From: Egicoccus halophilus
GTDB taxonomy: Bacteria; Actinomycetota; Nitriliruptoria; Nitriliruptorales; Nitriliruptoraceae
Reading direction: 5' to 3'
Length of the DNA: 64,000 bases
Assembly: GCF_004300825.1 (NCBI RefSeq)
Contig: NZ_CP036250.1
Location: 3,607,001 to 3,671,000, forward strand
The notes beneath the pieces are model-generated. The model saw nothing but the letters and a program-made list of their open reading frames with translations, was not told the origin of the DNA and searched no databases. This document shows, in pieces, positions 36,608 through 44,858 of this stretch; position 1 is the first letter of the stretch; every line of letters starts with the position of its first letter. The position numbers and the translations under genes were made by a program.

Positions 36608-37314
36608 CGTGTCGTCTCCATCGCCGCGAAGCTGTAGGGCGGTAACGGGCCGACCAGACGCAGTTGCAGGCGCGGCGCGAACCGCTCCGCGAGCTGCTCC
36701 ACGTGGCGCTCGAGCGCCTCCTGGCCCTCGTCGTCGACGAGCAGCGACGCGTCGAGACACGCCAGCGGCTCGGTGACGTCGCGGGACACGAGCTCGACGA
36801 CGTGCTCGCGCAGGTGCCCGAGCACCTCGGGTGTGTCCCGGTCTCGTAGGCCGGAGACGCCCTGGACGATGCGCTCGCCGAGCTCCATCTTCGCGTCGGT
36901 GTCCCGTCGTCCGCGCAGCGAGGCAGCGCGTCGGTCGTTGGCCAGAACGGCCCGTATGGCCTCGTTCTCGACGTAGTCGCCGCGCAGCCGCCATTCCGAG
37001 CGGCCACGCAGGTACGACAGCGCCTCGGTGAGCTGCGCCTGCGCCGGGTGCAGGAACTCGTCCCGCAGCGCGTCACGCGACGGCACGGCGACCCCGAAGC
37101 GCATCGGCACGACCGTGGTCGTGGCGGCGGCGGCCTCGAGGACGTTGGCGTGCCGCAGCATCATGGCGCGGCTCGGCAACACGGGCTCGTCGCGCACGTC
37201 GGAGACGAGCGCGGCGATCCCGCCGGCCGAGACGGTGTACACGTCGGCGATGTCACCCATCGCCGACGTGTCGACGGAGTGGTCGGCCACCACCCCGTGA
37301 ACCAACAAGGTCAT
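36604..37314 (-). CDS. gvpF: gas vesicle protein GvpF/GvpL family
   Basis: 236 residues. It starts 2 nt after the gvpA stop. The GvpL/GvpF fold is seen in AGGIAALVSDV, the conserved LRHANVLEAAAATTTVVPMRFG and the C-terminal LVGPLPPYSFA. GvpF contacts GvpA and is thought to cap or nucleate the vesicle. Only one GvpF/L gene is present here, whereas streptomycete clusters usually carry both F and L. I assign F by its place between gvpA and gvpG. Confidence 0.93.
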   Translation of the reverse strand: MTLLVHGVVADHSVDTSAMGDIADVYTVSAGGIAALVSDVRDEPVLPSRAMMLRHANVLEAAAATTTVVPMRFGVAVPSRDALRDEFLHPAQAQLTEALSYLRGRSEWRLRGDYVENEAIRAVLANDRRAASLRGRRDTDAKMELGERIVQGVSGLRDRDTPEVLGHLREHVVELVSRDVTEPLACLDASLLVDDEGQEALERHVEQLAERFAPRLQLRLVGPLPPYSFAAMETTR

Positions 37315-37316
37315 CG

Positions 37317-37703
37317 TCAGCTCTCGTTCTCGGCCTCGGCCTCGGCCTCTTCCTCGTCATCGCTGGTGAACATGTCACGCAACTTGTCGACGCCGCCTTC
37401 GATGGCTCCCGAGGTCTTGCCCGCCGAGACCGACTCGGTCATCCCCCCCAGCAGGTCGTTGAGGTCGGAGTCGTACTCCTCCGCCTGCCCGCGCAGGTCG
37501 AGACGGTTGGTCGCCTCGGCGAAGTGCAGGTAGGTGTCGACGCTGGCGATCACCACCCGGACGTCGACCGTGAGGAGTTCGATCCCCACCAGGGAGACGC
37601 GGACGTAGGCATCGATCACCAGACCCTTGTCGAGGATGATGTCGACGACCTCGGCGAGACTGCCCGAGGCGGGACGGCGGCTGACGGTCGTGGTGGCACT
37701 CAT
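37317..37703 (-). CDS. gvpA: gas vesicle structural protein GvpA
   Basis: 128 residues. The core (about 15-72) matches GvpA closely: [45 protein letters not shown] and [11 protein letters not shown]. This is the amphipathic shell-forming unit. It then has a C-terminal extension of about 55 residues ending in an acidic [10 protein letters not shown] tail, longer than the roughly 70-residue cyanobacterial GvpA. Extended GvpA forms occur in actinobacteria. It is the only GvpA-family gene here; no GvpJ, GvpS or GvpM paralogue is present. A small repeat protein gene lies 78 nt upstream in the same direction. Confidence 0.94.
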   Translation of the reverse strand: MSATTTVSRRPASGSLAEVVDIILDKGLVIDAYVRVSLVGIELLTVDVRVVIASVDTYLHFAEATNRLDLRGQAEEYDSDLNDLLGGMTESVSAGKTSGAIEGGVDKLRDMFTSDDEEEAEAEAENES

Positions 37704-37781
37704 GGCTGTTGGGCCCTTTTCCTGGCTCGCTCGGCGAGCCGATCGCGTTCAGGGGTGGGGAAGCAAGCGGTCACGACGGGC

Positions 37782-38048
37782 TCACCCGTCCTCGGCCTCC
37801 GACTCCGCGTCGGCGAGGGCCAGCAGGGTGAGCACCCGCTCGATCCTCGCCAGCATCCGGTGACTCGGGTAGCGCTGGCTCGCGACGAGGTCGAGCAACT
37901 CCTCGAGGTAGCGCTCGGCCGACTCGCGGTCGTAGATGGTGTGCTCGACGCGGTCGAGCATCTGGTGGCTGGGATGCCGCTCGGCTTCGAGCGACCGTTC
38001 CATCAACACATCCAGGTATTCGTCCGCGTAATTCTTGGCTGCTGGCAA
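37782..38048 (-). CDS. small gas-vesicle-locus protein with duplicated PSHxML motif
   Basis: 88 residues from TTG 38048, chosen because GGGAGGT lies 6 nt upstream; a longer frame has no ribosome site. I do not recognise the family. It is highly charged and helical, with two copies of one motif: RHPSHQMLDRVEHTI near residues 24-38 and RYPSHRMLARIERVL near 58-72. Each copy is preceded by a short EYLDVLM or RYLEELLDLV helix. The tail is acidic. As the first gene of the gvpAFGO direction it is probably co-transcribed with gvpA, and the two-fold repeat suggests a bridging or dimeric scaffold. This is inference. Confidence 0.7.
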   Translation of the reverse strand: MPAAKNYADEYLDVLMERSLEAERHPSHQMLDRVEHTIYDRESAERYLEELLDLVASQRYPSHRMLARIERVLTLLALADAESEAEDG

Positions 38049-38388
38049 TGCCGTACCTCCCGGTGGGGTCGACTCTGCAGGCTGGTGCATCGGCGCGTGC
38101 CGTGCACGCCCGTCCTTCGGCCACGTCTGCGCACCCATTGACCACTGGTCGTCCGATGCCGTCGACGCCCTCCGGCCGCCGTCGGTTGGTGGCCGGGCGC
38201 CCGGAGCGCCCGTCGGTCACAGTCGAACGGCGGCGGGACCGGGCACGCAGGGGCCGCGCGATCGGCACGGTGGAACTCCTGCGGCCCGTGTGGAGACGGG
38301 TCCGCCGCCCGAATCGAGCACGGCCCGGCGCCCCCAGCGCCACCGCGCCACCCGGGCGTCCGACGACCACGACGAAGGAGTGCGACTG
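38049..38388. other. 340-bp divergent control region of the gas-vesicle locus
   Basis: No gene is supported. It separates the gvp operon from the SRPBCC gene and must hold both promoters. A TTGACC hexamer (38138) and a GACCACTGGTC inverted repeat (38140-38150) are visible, but no matching -10 is found. Confidence 0.5.
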
Positions 38389-39831
38389 ATGGATGTCAAG
38401 GAACGCCTCGGCATCACGAAGCGACAACGGGTACTCGGGCTGCCGTTCGGCCCGAAGCGCACCGACTGGAGCCGCGTCGCCAAGCTCGGTGCGGGTGCGG
38501 CCGCCGCGACCGAACTGGTCCGCCGAGGGCTGGGTGGGTCCGACGACGAGTCCAGTCAGAACGGCTCGGGTAGCAACGGCTCGGGTGGCGGACTGCTCGA
38601 GAAGGGCAAGCAGAAGGCTGGTGAGCTGATCGAGGAGTCTCCGGTCGGTCAGCTGGCCGAGCAGGGCAAGGAGGCCGCCTCGACCGTGACCGACATCGGC
38701 GGGAAGGTCTCGGACGCTTCCGAGGCCGCGTCCGGTGCTTCGACCGGGGTCGGCAAGGCCTTCCAGGCGGCCAAGTCGCTGGGCAGTGACGACGACGACG
38801 GCGACGACGGTGGCGGCGGCGGTGGCGACGGTGACGGCACGCAGAAGAAGCAGCGGCTGATCATCCAGGAGCACGTGGACGTCGCCGTTCCCCGCTCGTC
38901 GGTCTACAACCAGTGGACCCAGTTCGAGGACTTCCCGACCTTCTCCCGCGCGACCGAACAGGTCGACCAGGAGGAGGAGGAGACCACCGAGTGGCAGGCG
39001 AAGATCCTGTTCTCGCGCCGCAACTGGAAGGCCGAGATCAAGGAGCAGATCCCCGACAAGCGCATCGTGTGGGAGTCCAGCGGTGACGTCCAGCACCGGG
39101 GCGTCGTCACCTTCCACGAGCTGGACGAGGAACTCACCCGCATCCAGGTGGAGATGGAGTACGAGCCCTCCGGTTTCGTGGAGAAGTTCGGAAACCTGTT
39201 CCTGACGGTCCGTCACCGGGTGCGCAAGGACCTGCGTCTGTTCAAGCACTGGCTCGAGTTCGAGTCCGAGGAGTCGGGTGCCTGGCGCGGCCGCATCGAT
39301 GACGGTGAGGTCGTCGAGGACGGCGAAGAGGACGAGCAGGCCAGCAGCGAGTCCGACGACCAGGCCACCGCCGAGTCCGACGACCAGGCCACCGCCGAAT
39401 CCGACGACCAGACCGGCGACGAGTCCGACGACCAGACCACCGCCGAATCCGACGACCAGACCGGCGACGAGTCCGACGACCAGGCCACCGCCGAATCCGA
39501 CGACCAGACCGGCGACGAGTCCGACGACCAGGCCACCGCCGAATCCGACGACCAGACCGGCGACGAGTCCGACGACCAGGCCACCGCCGAATCCGACGAC
39601 CAGACCGGCGACGAGTCCGACGACGAGATGAGCGCCGAGTCCGACGACGAGATGAGCGCCGAGTCCGACGACGAGATGAGCGCCGAGTCCGACGACGAGA
39701 TGAGCGCCGAGTCCGACGACGACCCGAACGCCGACCCGGAGCAGGAGGACCCCAACGCCGACGCCGGCGAGGAGGACCCCAACGCCGAGTCCGACGACGA
39801 GGGTGAGGACGACACCGACGAGCAGGCCTGA
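38389..39831 (+). CDS. SRPBCC-domain protein with LGLPxGPKxTDWSRVAKL motif and acidic octapeptide-repeat tail
   Basis: 480 residues from ATG 38389, with AAGGAG 8 nt upstream. Residues 16-39 are the same motif as in the protein at 34708. Residues 65-132 form a low-complexity amphipathic region (GKQKAGELIEESP, EAASTVTDIGGKV), followed by an Asp/Gly linker. Residues 156-290 are an SRPBCC (polyketide-cyclase/START-like) domain: HVDVAVPRSSVYNQW, FEDFPTFS, ITWE-like RIVWESSGD and a long C-terminal helix. From residue 322 come 15 octapeptides of the type SDDQATAE, SDDQTGDE and SDDEMSAE, then more acidic sequence. SRPBCC proteins occur in some actinobacterial gvp clusters; the ligand and function are unknown. 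Confidence 0.75.
   Translation: MDVKERLGITKRQRVLGLPFGPKRTDWSRVAKLGAGAAAATELVRRGLGGSDDESSQNGSGSNGSGGGLLEKGKQKAGELIEESPVGQLAEQGKEAASTVTDIGGKVSDASEAASGASTGVGKAFQAAKSLGSDDDDGDDGGGGGGDGDGTQKKQRLIIQEHVDVAVPRSSVYNQWTQFEDFPTFSRATEQVDQEEEETTEWQAKILFSRRNWKAEIKEQIPDKRIVWESSGDVQHRGVVTFHELDEELTRIQVEMEYEPSGFVEKFGNLFLTVRHRVRKDLRLFKHWLEFESEESGAWRGRIDDGEVVEDGEEDEQASSESDDQATAESDDQATAESDDQTGDESDDQTTAESDDQTGDESDDQATAESDDQTGDESDDQATAESDDQTGDESDDQATAESDDQTGDESDDEMSAESDDEMSAESDDEMSAESDDEMSAESDDDPNADPEQEDPNADAGEEDPNAESDDEGEDDTDEQA
39352..39711 (+). repeat. 24-bp tandem repeat, 15 copies
   Basis: Fifteen 24-bp units in frame, alternating two variants for a 48-bp higher-order period, then four near-identical SDDEMSAE units. 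Encodes the acidic tail of the SRPBCC protein. Confidence 0.92.
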
Positions 39832-39851
39832 GGCCACCGTCCGGTGAGGCA

Positions 39852-39893
39852 ACGCGAGACGCCGGGGAGCGCATGCTCCCCGGCGTCTCGCGT
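39852..39893. terminator. strong bidirectional terminator
   Basis: Perfect 19-bp inverted repeat (arm ACGCGAGACGCCGGGGAGC, 4-nt loop), followed by TTGCTGT; between the SRPBCC gene and sdhB. Confidence 0.85.
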
Positions 39894-39914
39894 TTGCTGT
39901 CGGTACCAGACGCC

Positions 39915-40667
39915 TCAGGCGCTGCGACGCGACTTCATCTTGCCCTTGCGGTAGTCCTTGTTCATCCAGGCGATGAAGTCGATCGAGATGCCCTTGGGAC
40001 AGGCCGCCTCGCACTCCCCCATGTTCGTGCACGAACCGAAGAACTGTTCCATGGTGTCGACCATCGCCACGGCCCGCTCATGCCGCTCGGGCTGGCCCTG
40101 GGGCAGCACGTTGAGGTGCGCCATCTTGGCCGAGGTGAACAGCTGCGCGGCACCGTTGGGACACGCCGCGACGCAGGCACCGCAGGCGATGCAGGCGGCC
40201 GCGTCCATCGACGCGTCGGCGACCTCCTTGGGTACCGGGATCAGGTTGCCGTCGGGAGCCGAACCGGTGTCGACCGAGATGTAGCCACCGGCCTCGACGA
40301 TCCGGTCGAAGGCGCTGCGGTCGACCACCAGGTCCTTGACGATCGGGAATCCGGCCGCTCGCCACGGCTCGATGACGATCTCGTCACCGTCGGCGAACTT
40401 GCGCATGTGCAACTGGCAGGTCGCCGTGGCGCGCTCCGGGCCGTGTGCCTGACCGTTGATCATCAGTCCGCACGTGCCGCAGATGCCTTCGCGACAGTCG
40501 TGCGCGAACTCGATCGGCTCCTGGCCGTCGTCGGTCAGCTGTTCGTTGACCTGGTCGAGCATCTCGAGGAAGGACGCGTCCTCGCTGACGTCGGTCGCCT
40601 CGTAGGTCTCGAACCGTCCCGGTGCGTCCGGACCGGCCTGACGCCAGACCCGCAGGGTGAGGTTCAC
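39915..40667 (-). CDS. sdhB: succinate dehydrogenase iron-sulfur subunit
   Basis: 250 residues from GTG 40667, with GAGGAG 6 nt upstream; it overlaps the sdhA stop by 4 nt. The [2Fe-2S] ligands are in [11 protein letters not shown] and ATATC. The second half has [14 protein letters not shown] and [14 protein letters not shown] for the [4Fe-4S] and [3Fe-4S] clusters. It passes electrons from the flavoprotein to quinone. The third gene of sdhCAB, it is followed by a strong terminator. Confidence 0.96.
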   Translation of the reverse strand: MNLTLRVWRQAGPDAPGRFETYEATDVSEDASFLEMLDQVNEQLTDDGQEPIEFAHDCREGICGTCGLMINGQAHGPERATATCQLHMRKFADGDEIVIEPWRAAGFPIVKDLVVDRSAFDRIVEAGGYISVDTGSAPDGNLIPVPKEVADASMDAAACIACGACVAACPNGAAQLFTSAKMAHLNVLPQGQPERHERAVAMVDTMEQFFGSCTNMGECEAACPKGISIDFIAWMNKDYRKGKMKSRRSA

Positions 40668-42580
40668 TTGTAACTCCTCTGGGTGAGCGCGACGTTCTTG
40701 AATTCGAGGGCTTCCTTGTGGAGGGTCGGCTCGACGCCGGGACCGTTCCACTCCCAGGCGGCGACGAAGCTGAAGTTGTCGTCGTCCCGCTTGGCCTCGC
40801 CCTCCTCGGTCTGCGACTCCTCACGGAAGTGGCCGCCGCAGGACTCTTCGCGCATGAGCGCGTCACGGCACATCAGCTCGGACAGCTCGAAGAAGTCAGC
40901 GACCCGGCCGGCCTTCTCCAGCGAGGAGTTGAGCGTGTCGGCCGAACCCGGCACGCGGACGTTCTGCCAGAACTCCTCGCGCAGCGTCGGGATCTCGGAC
41001 AGGGCCTTCTCCAGACCGGCCCGGTTTCGCGCCATGCCGCAGTGGTCCCACATGATCTTGCCGAGCTCGCGGTGGTACCAGTCGACCGACCGTGTGCCGT
41101 TGGTCCGGAGGAACCGCTCGTTCTGGTCGCGCACGGCCTGCTCGGCCGCGACGAACTCGGACGCCGTGGTGTCGACCTTGGGCTGTCCCAGCATCGGTGC
41201 GAGGTAGTCACCGATGGTGTAGGGCAGGATGAAGTACCCGTCCGCAAGACCCTGCATCAGCGCCGAGGCGCCGAGCCGGTTGGCACCGTGGTCGGAGAAG
41301 TTGGCCTCGCCGATGGCGAACAGGCCGGGGATCGTGGTCTGCAGGTGGTAGTCCACCCACAGCCCGCCCATCGTGTAGTGCGGCGCCGGGTAGATGCGCA
41401 TCGGCGTGACGAACGGGTCCTCGCCGGTGATGCGCTCATACATCTCGAACAGGTTGCCGTACTTGTCGTCGACGGCGTCGCGGCCGAGGCGCTCGATCGC
41501 GGCGGCGAAGTCGAGGTAGACCCCGTTCTTGAGCGGCCCGACTCCCTTGCCGGCGTCGATCTGCTCCTTGGCGTTGCGCGAGGCGACGTCGCGCGGGACC
41601 AGGTTGCCGAAGGCGGGGTACTTGCGCTCCAGGAAGTAGTCGCGGTCCGCCTCGGGGATGTCGGCGGCGGCGCGGGTCTCGTCGGGGTCCTTGGGGACCC
41701 AGATGCGACCGTCGTTGCGCAACGACTCGGACATCAGCGTCAGCTTGGACTGGAACTCGTCCGAGGACGGGATGGCCGTCGGGTGGATCTGGGTGAAGCA
41801 CGGGTTGGCGAACATCGCGCCCTTGCGGTGCGCCCGCCAGGCCGCGGTCACGTTCGATGCCATCGCGTTGGTCGACAGGAAGAACGCGTTGGCGTACCCA
41901 CCGGTCGCCAGCACGACCGCGTGCGCGGAGTGCGAGGTGATCTCCCCGGTGACCAGGTCGCGGACCACGACGCCCGACGCCTTGCCGTCGACGGTCACGA
42001 GCTCGAGCATCTCGGACTTGGTGATCAGCTCGACCGTGCCGGCGGCGACCTGGCGGGCCAACGCCTGGTAGGCCCCGAGCAGCAGCTGCTGCCCGGTCTG
42101 ACCTCGGGCGTAGAAGGTGCGGCGGACCTGGGCGCCCCCGAACGAGCGGTTGTCGAGGAAGCCGCCGTACTCGCGGGCGAAGGGCACGCCCTGCGCGACG
42201 CACTGGTCGATGATGTTGTTGGACACCTCGGCCAGGCGGTAGACGTTGGCCTCGCGCGAGCGGTAGTCGCCGCCCTTCACCGTGTCGTAGAACAACCGGT
42301 AGACCGAGTCACCCTCGCCGTGGTAGTCCTTGGCGGCGTTGATGCCACCCTGGGCGGCGATCGAGTGCGCCCGTCGTGGCGAGTCGTGGAAGGTGAACAC
42401 CTTCACCCGGTAGCCGAGTTCGCCCATCGTGGCAGCGGCCGACGCACCGGCCAGCCCGGTCCCGATGACGATGACCTCGAACTTGCGCTTGTTGTTCGGG
42501 TTCACCAGCTTCATGGAGAACTTGTGGTCACGCCACATGGTCTCCAGGGGCGCGTCGGGGATCTTCGAGTCGAGCGTCAT
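40664..42580 (-). CDS. sdhA: succinate dehydrogenase flavoprotein subunit
   Basis: 638 residues. The FAD-binding motif is [20 protein letters not shown]. The His that carries covalent FAD is in [13 protein letters not shown], and the catalytic Arg region HPTAIP follows the capping domain. The C-terminal helical domain has [13 protein letters not shown]. The form is the Bacillus/actinobacterial type, with sdhA before sdhB and one cytochrome b gene upstream. It oxidises succinate to fumarate in the TCA cycle. Confidence 0.96.
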   Translation of the reverse strand: MTLDSKIPDAPLETMWRDHKFSMKLVNPNNKRKFEVIVIGTGLAGASAAATMGELGYRVKVFTFHDSPRRAHSIAAQGGINAAKDYHGEGDSVYRLFYDTVKGGDYRSREANVYRLAEVSNNIIDQCVAQGVPFAREYGGFLDNRSFGGAQVRRTFYARGQTGQQLLLGAYQALARQVAAGTVELITKSEMLELVTVDGKASGVVVRDLVTGEITSHSAHAVVLATGGYANAFFLSTNAMASNVTAAWRAHRKGAMFANPCFTQIHPTAIPSSDEFQSKLTLMSESLRNDGRIWVPKDPDETRAAADIPEADRDYFLERKYPAFGNLVPRDVASRNAKEQIDAGKGVGPLKNGVYLDFAAAIERLGRDAVDDKYGNLFEMYERITGEDPFVTPMRIYPAPHYTMGGLWVDYHLQTTIPGLFAIGEANFSDHGANRLGASALMQGLADGYFILPYTIGDYLAPMLGQPKVDTTASEFVAAEQAVRDQNERFLRTNGTRSVDWYHRELGKIMWDHCGMARNRAGLEKALSEIPTLREEFWQNVRVPGSADTLNSSLEKAGRVADFFELSELMCRDALMREESCGGHFREESQTEEGEAKRDDDNFSFVAAWEWNGPGVEPTLHKEALEFKNVALTQRSYK

Positions 42581-42628
42581 CGCTCCTGCTTTCTCCCGCG
42601 GATGCGACGGGCGGTCGAGGCCGCTCCG

Positions 42629-43378
42629 TCAGCTGACGATGCCGAACTGCACGGCCAACGGGAAGGTGACGTTCCCGCCGACGACCACGACGGCGAAACC
42701 GATGGCGAAGGCCCGGCGCCAGTGGTTGAACTTGCGGTTGTTCCACCCCATCGACTGGAACAGGCTCCAACCACCGTGGTAGATGTGGATGCCCAGGGCG
42801 AGGTTCGCCAGCACGTAGAAGGCGGCGACGACCGGCTGCCGGAAGCTCGCGACCAGCTTCTCGTAGGGGGTGGCGCCCGACTCCGCCGGGTTCACCCACC
42901 CGAGGGTGAGGTCGGCGATGTGGAACAACAGGAACAGCAGCACGATCACGCCGGTCCAGCGCATGGTGCGGGCGGCGAAGTCGGCGGCGACGAACTCACG
43001 GCGGGCCTGGTAGCGCTCCGGACGGGCGTTGCGGTTCATGACCGTGAGCTGGTACGCGGCCAGGATGTGGAAGAACAGCGTGACCAGCAACAGGACCCGC
43101 ATGCCCCACAGCGCACCTTCCTCGGGCACGATCGGCACGAGCAGCCCGGCGCGCAGGAACTCGGCGTAGTGGTTGAAGTCCTCGGCCCCGAGATAGACCT
43201 TGAGATTGCCGACCATGTGGGCGAAGACGTATCCCAGCCACACCATCCCGGTGATGGCCATGATGTACTTCTTGCCCACCGCGGATCCGTAGAGGTCCAC
43301 GAGGAAGGGGCGGCGGGTCTTCCCACCAGCGGGGTTGGGCGGACCGCCCTGCGTGACCCCGGTGACCTTGGTCGCCAT
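42629..43378 (-). CDS. sdhC: succinate dehydrogenase cytochrome b subunit (b558 type)
   Basis: 249 residues from ATG 43378, with GGAGAGAG upstream. Five transmembrane helices are visible: IMAITGMVWLGYVFAHMVGNL, the region around LLLVTLFFHILAAYQLTV, TGVIVLLFLLFHIADL, VVAAFYVLANLALGIHIYHG and AFAIGFAVVVVGG. The His residues in these helices (FAHM, FFHI, LFHI, IHIYHG) are in the places of the heme ligands of di-heme SdhC. It anchors SdhAB and passes electrons to menaquinone. It is the first gene of the operon, with a 285-bp divergent upstream gap. Confidence 0.93.
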   Translation of the reverse strand: MATKVTGVTQGGPPNPAGGKTRRPFLVDLYGSAVGKKYIMAITGMVWLGYVFAHMVGNLKVYLGAEDFNHYAEFLRAGLLVPIVPEEGALWGMRVLLLVTLFFHILAAYQLTVMNRNARPERYQARREFVAADFAARTMRWTGVIVLLFLLFHIADLTLGWVNPAESGATPYEKLVASFRQPVVAAFYVLANLALGIHIYHGGWSLFQSMGWNNRKFNHWRRAFAIGFAVVVVGGNVTFPLAVQFGIVS

Positions 43379-43663
43379 CGCGCTGCTCTCTCCTGAAGCC
43401 AACCGGCCGGTGGGGCCTCGAACGCACGCTGTGACCGACACGGGTGTCCGGTGTCAGGAGGAGGAGAGGCACCCGCGAGAGGTAGACGTGGTGGCGTGCC
43501 CACCCACCGGTTCGGCACTGCCACGGGTCCGAGCCTACCACCGTGATCGGATGGCCCCGTTCCCGCCGGGGCGCGCGCGCGACGGACCCGAGACGACCCC
43601 GAGGCAACCCCGGGGGCTGCCCGGACGTCTGTCACGGTGGAGACGAACGCGGAGCAGACGCCG

Positions 43664-44044
43664 ATGACGACGCTGGGCATGGTGGTGGCCGTGCAGACCG
43701 AGACGCGCCCCTTCGACGCACGACGGACCGAGGTGTGCGAGGCCGACGCGATCGCCGGTCGGTGCCGGGAGTTGCTGGCGGCCATCGCCGCGCAGGGTGG
43801 CCCGGCGCCCGACGAGCACCTCGAGCAGGTGCGCCGCCTGCTCGCCCGACGTGGGCACCCGCTCGACCGGGCTCGGCGCTCGCGACTCGCCTCGGCGCTG
43901 CTCGCGGCGGCCGGCGGGCCCGGTACCCCCGGTCGCAGCGAACGGGAGCTGCGCTCGCTGGTGCGGGACCTGCGAGCCGTCGAACGGGTGCTGCGGGAGG
44001 TGGCCCGGATCGGCGCGGCCGCCGCCCTGCCGAGCCTGGCCTGA
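43664..44044 (+). CDS. hypothetical helical protein
   Basis: 126 residues from ATG 43664, with GGAG 9 nt upstream; a GTG at 43637 is also possible. Family not recognised. It is almost all helix and Arg/Leu/Ala-rich: EHLEQVRRLLARRGHPLDRARRSRLASALLAAAG, then REL RSLVRDLRAVERVLREVARI. There is no membrane span or signal. It is divergent from sdhC. Coding potential is fair but the gene is short and unsupported by motifs. Confidence 0.5.
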   Translation: MTTLGMVVAVQTETRPFDARRTEVCEADAIAGRCRELLAAIAAQGGPAPDEHLEQVRRLLARRGHPLDRARRSRLASALLAAAGGPGTPGRSERELRSLVRDLRAVERVLREVARIGAAAALPSLA

Positions 44045-44077
44045 CGGTCCGGCCGGGTCCGGCCGGCCGGTCGACGC

Positions 44078-44497
44078 CTACCGCTCCCCGAGGATCCGAC
44101 CGAACACCTGTCCCATCCGGCCGGAGCCGGCCGCCAGCTCGCTGCGCGCGGCCTCGGGCAGTGCGTCCGGATCCCGGTCGGCGACCGCCCGCAGCACCTC
44201 GCGCGCCGAGGGGTTGACCAGCGCGAGGTCGTTCCCGACGCGCACCGTCGGGACCGTCTCGTTGCCGTCGGCCACCGAGCGCACGAACGCGGCCGCGTCC
44301 TCGTCCTGCCAGATGTCGACCCGCTCGAAGGACAGCCCGGTGCGCTCGAGCCCGCGGAACAGCGAGCTGCAGAACCCACAGCCGGGTCGCCAGTAGACCG
44401 TCACGGTGGCGTCGGCCGCCGGGGCACTGTCGTCCTCGAAACGCTGCAGCTGCTCGGGGCCACCGTCCTCGCGGTGCGATCCGGTCGCGTCGGTCAT
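44078..44497 (-). CDS. glutaredoxin-like protein (mycoredoxin type)
   Basis: 139 residues. After a disordered 28-residue acidic N-terminus comes a thioredoxin-fold glutaredoxin domain: VTVYWRPGCGFCSSLFRGL with the CGFC active site, DIWQDEDAAAFVR, and the cis-Pro TVPTVRVG. This WRPxCxFC form belongs to the mycoredoxin-like group of actinobacteria, which reduces mycothiol mixed disulfides. A C-terminal helical tail of about 35 residues is extra. It faces convergently to the hypothetical gene at 43664. Confidence 0.87.
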   Translation of the reverse strand: MTDATGSHREDGGPEQLQRFEDDSAPAADATVTVYWRPGCGFCSSLFRGLERTGLSFERVDIWQDEDAAAFVRSVADGNETVPTVRVGNDLALVNPSAREVLRAVADRDPDALPEAARSELAAGSGRMGQVFGRILGER

Positions 44498-44573
44498 GTC
44501 CCGGCTCCTCTTCGGGCGTCTGCACGCGCCCAGCTTGGCACAGTCGCTCGCGCCGACCCGACGCGCCGGCCCC

Positions 44574-44675
44574 GTCAGCGGGTCGGGGCCGTCAGCGGGT
44601 CGGGGCCGTCAGCGGGTCGGGGCCGTCAGCGGGTCGGGGCCGTCAGCGGGTCGGGGCCGTCAGCGGGTCGGGGGC
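44574..44675. repeat. 17-bp tandem repeat, 6 copies
   Basis: Six consecutive units of GTCAGCGGGTCGGGGCC in the gap between the glutaredoxin and alpha/beta-hydrolase genes. The last unit has one change. Not coding. Confidence 0.95.
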
Positions 44676-44676
44676 C

Positions 44677-44731
44677 CCGACGTCAACGTGTGGAGTCGTG
44701 GACGAACCCAGCACTTCCACGACTCCACGGA
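44677..44731. repeat. 55-bp palindromic element, copy 1
   Basis: Contains a 13-bp perfect hairpin (GTGGAGTCGTGGA, 13-nt loop, at 44690-44728). It is repeated with one substitution at 44761-44815. REP-like. Confidence 0.9.
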
Positions 44732-44760
44732 AGGCCGCACAGGCGGCGCGGCACCGCGGT

Positions 44761-44815
44761 CCGACGTCAACGTGTGGAGTCGTGGACGAACTCAGCACTT
44801 CCACGACTCCACGGA
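44761..44815. repeat. 55-bp palindromic element, copy 2
   Basis: 54 of 55 bp identical to 44677-44731, same orientation, 84 bp away. The change (C to T) is in the hairpin loop. No gene is seen in the 361-bp gap 44498-44858. Confidence 0.9.
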
Positions 44816-44858
44816 TGGGCCGCCAGGGGTCGGCGCCGCCGTGTCGAGGGCAACCGGG

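Noticed and set aside
39352-39711. CRISPR-like regular repeat
   Set aside because: Units are contiguous 24-bp coding repeats in frame with no unique spacers.
37771-40032. 753-codon antisense frame with repeated Val-Gly-Leu sequence
   Set aside because: It is the antisense of the SRPBCC acidic repeat, which keeps all frames open.
44574-44815. CRISPR array
   Set aside because: The 17-bp units have no spacers and there are no cas genes; the two 55-bp elements are only a pair.
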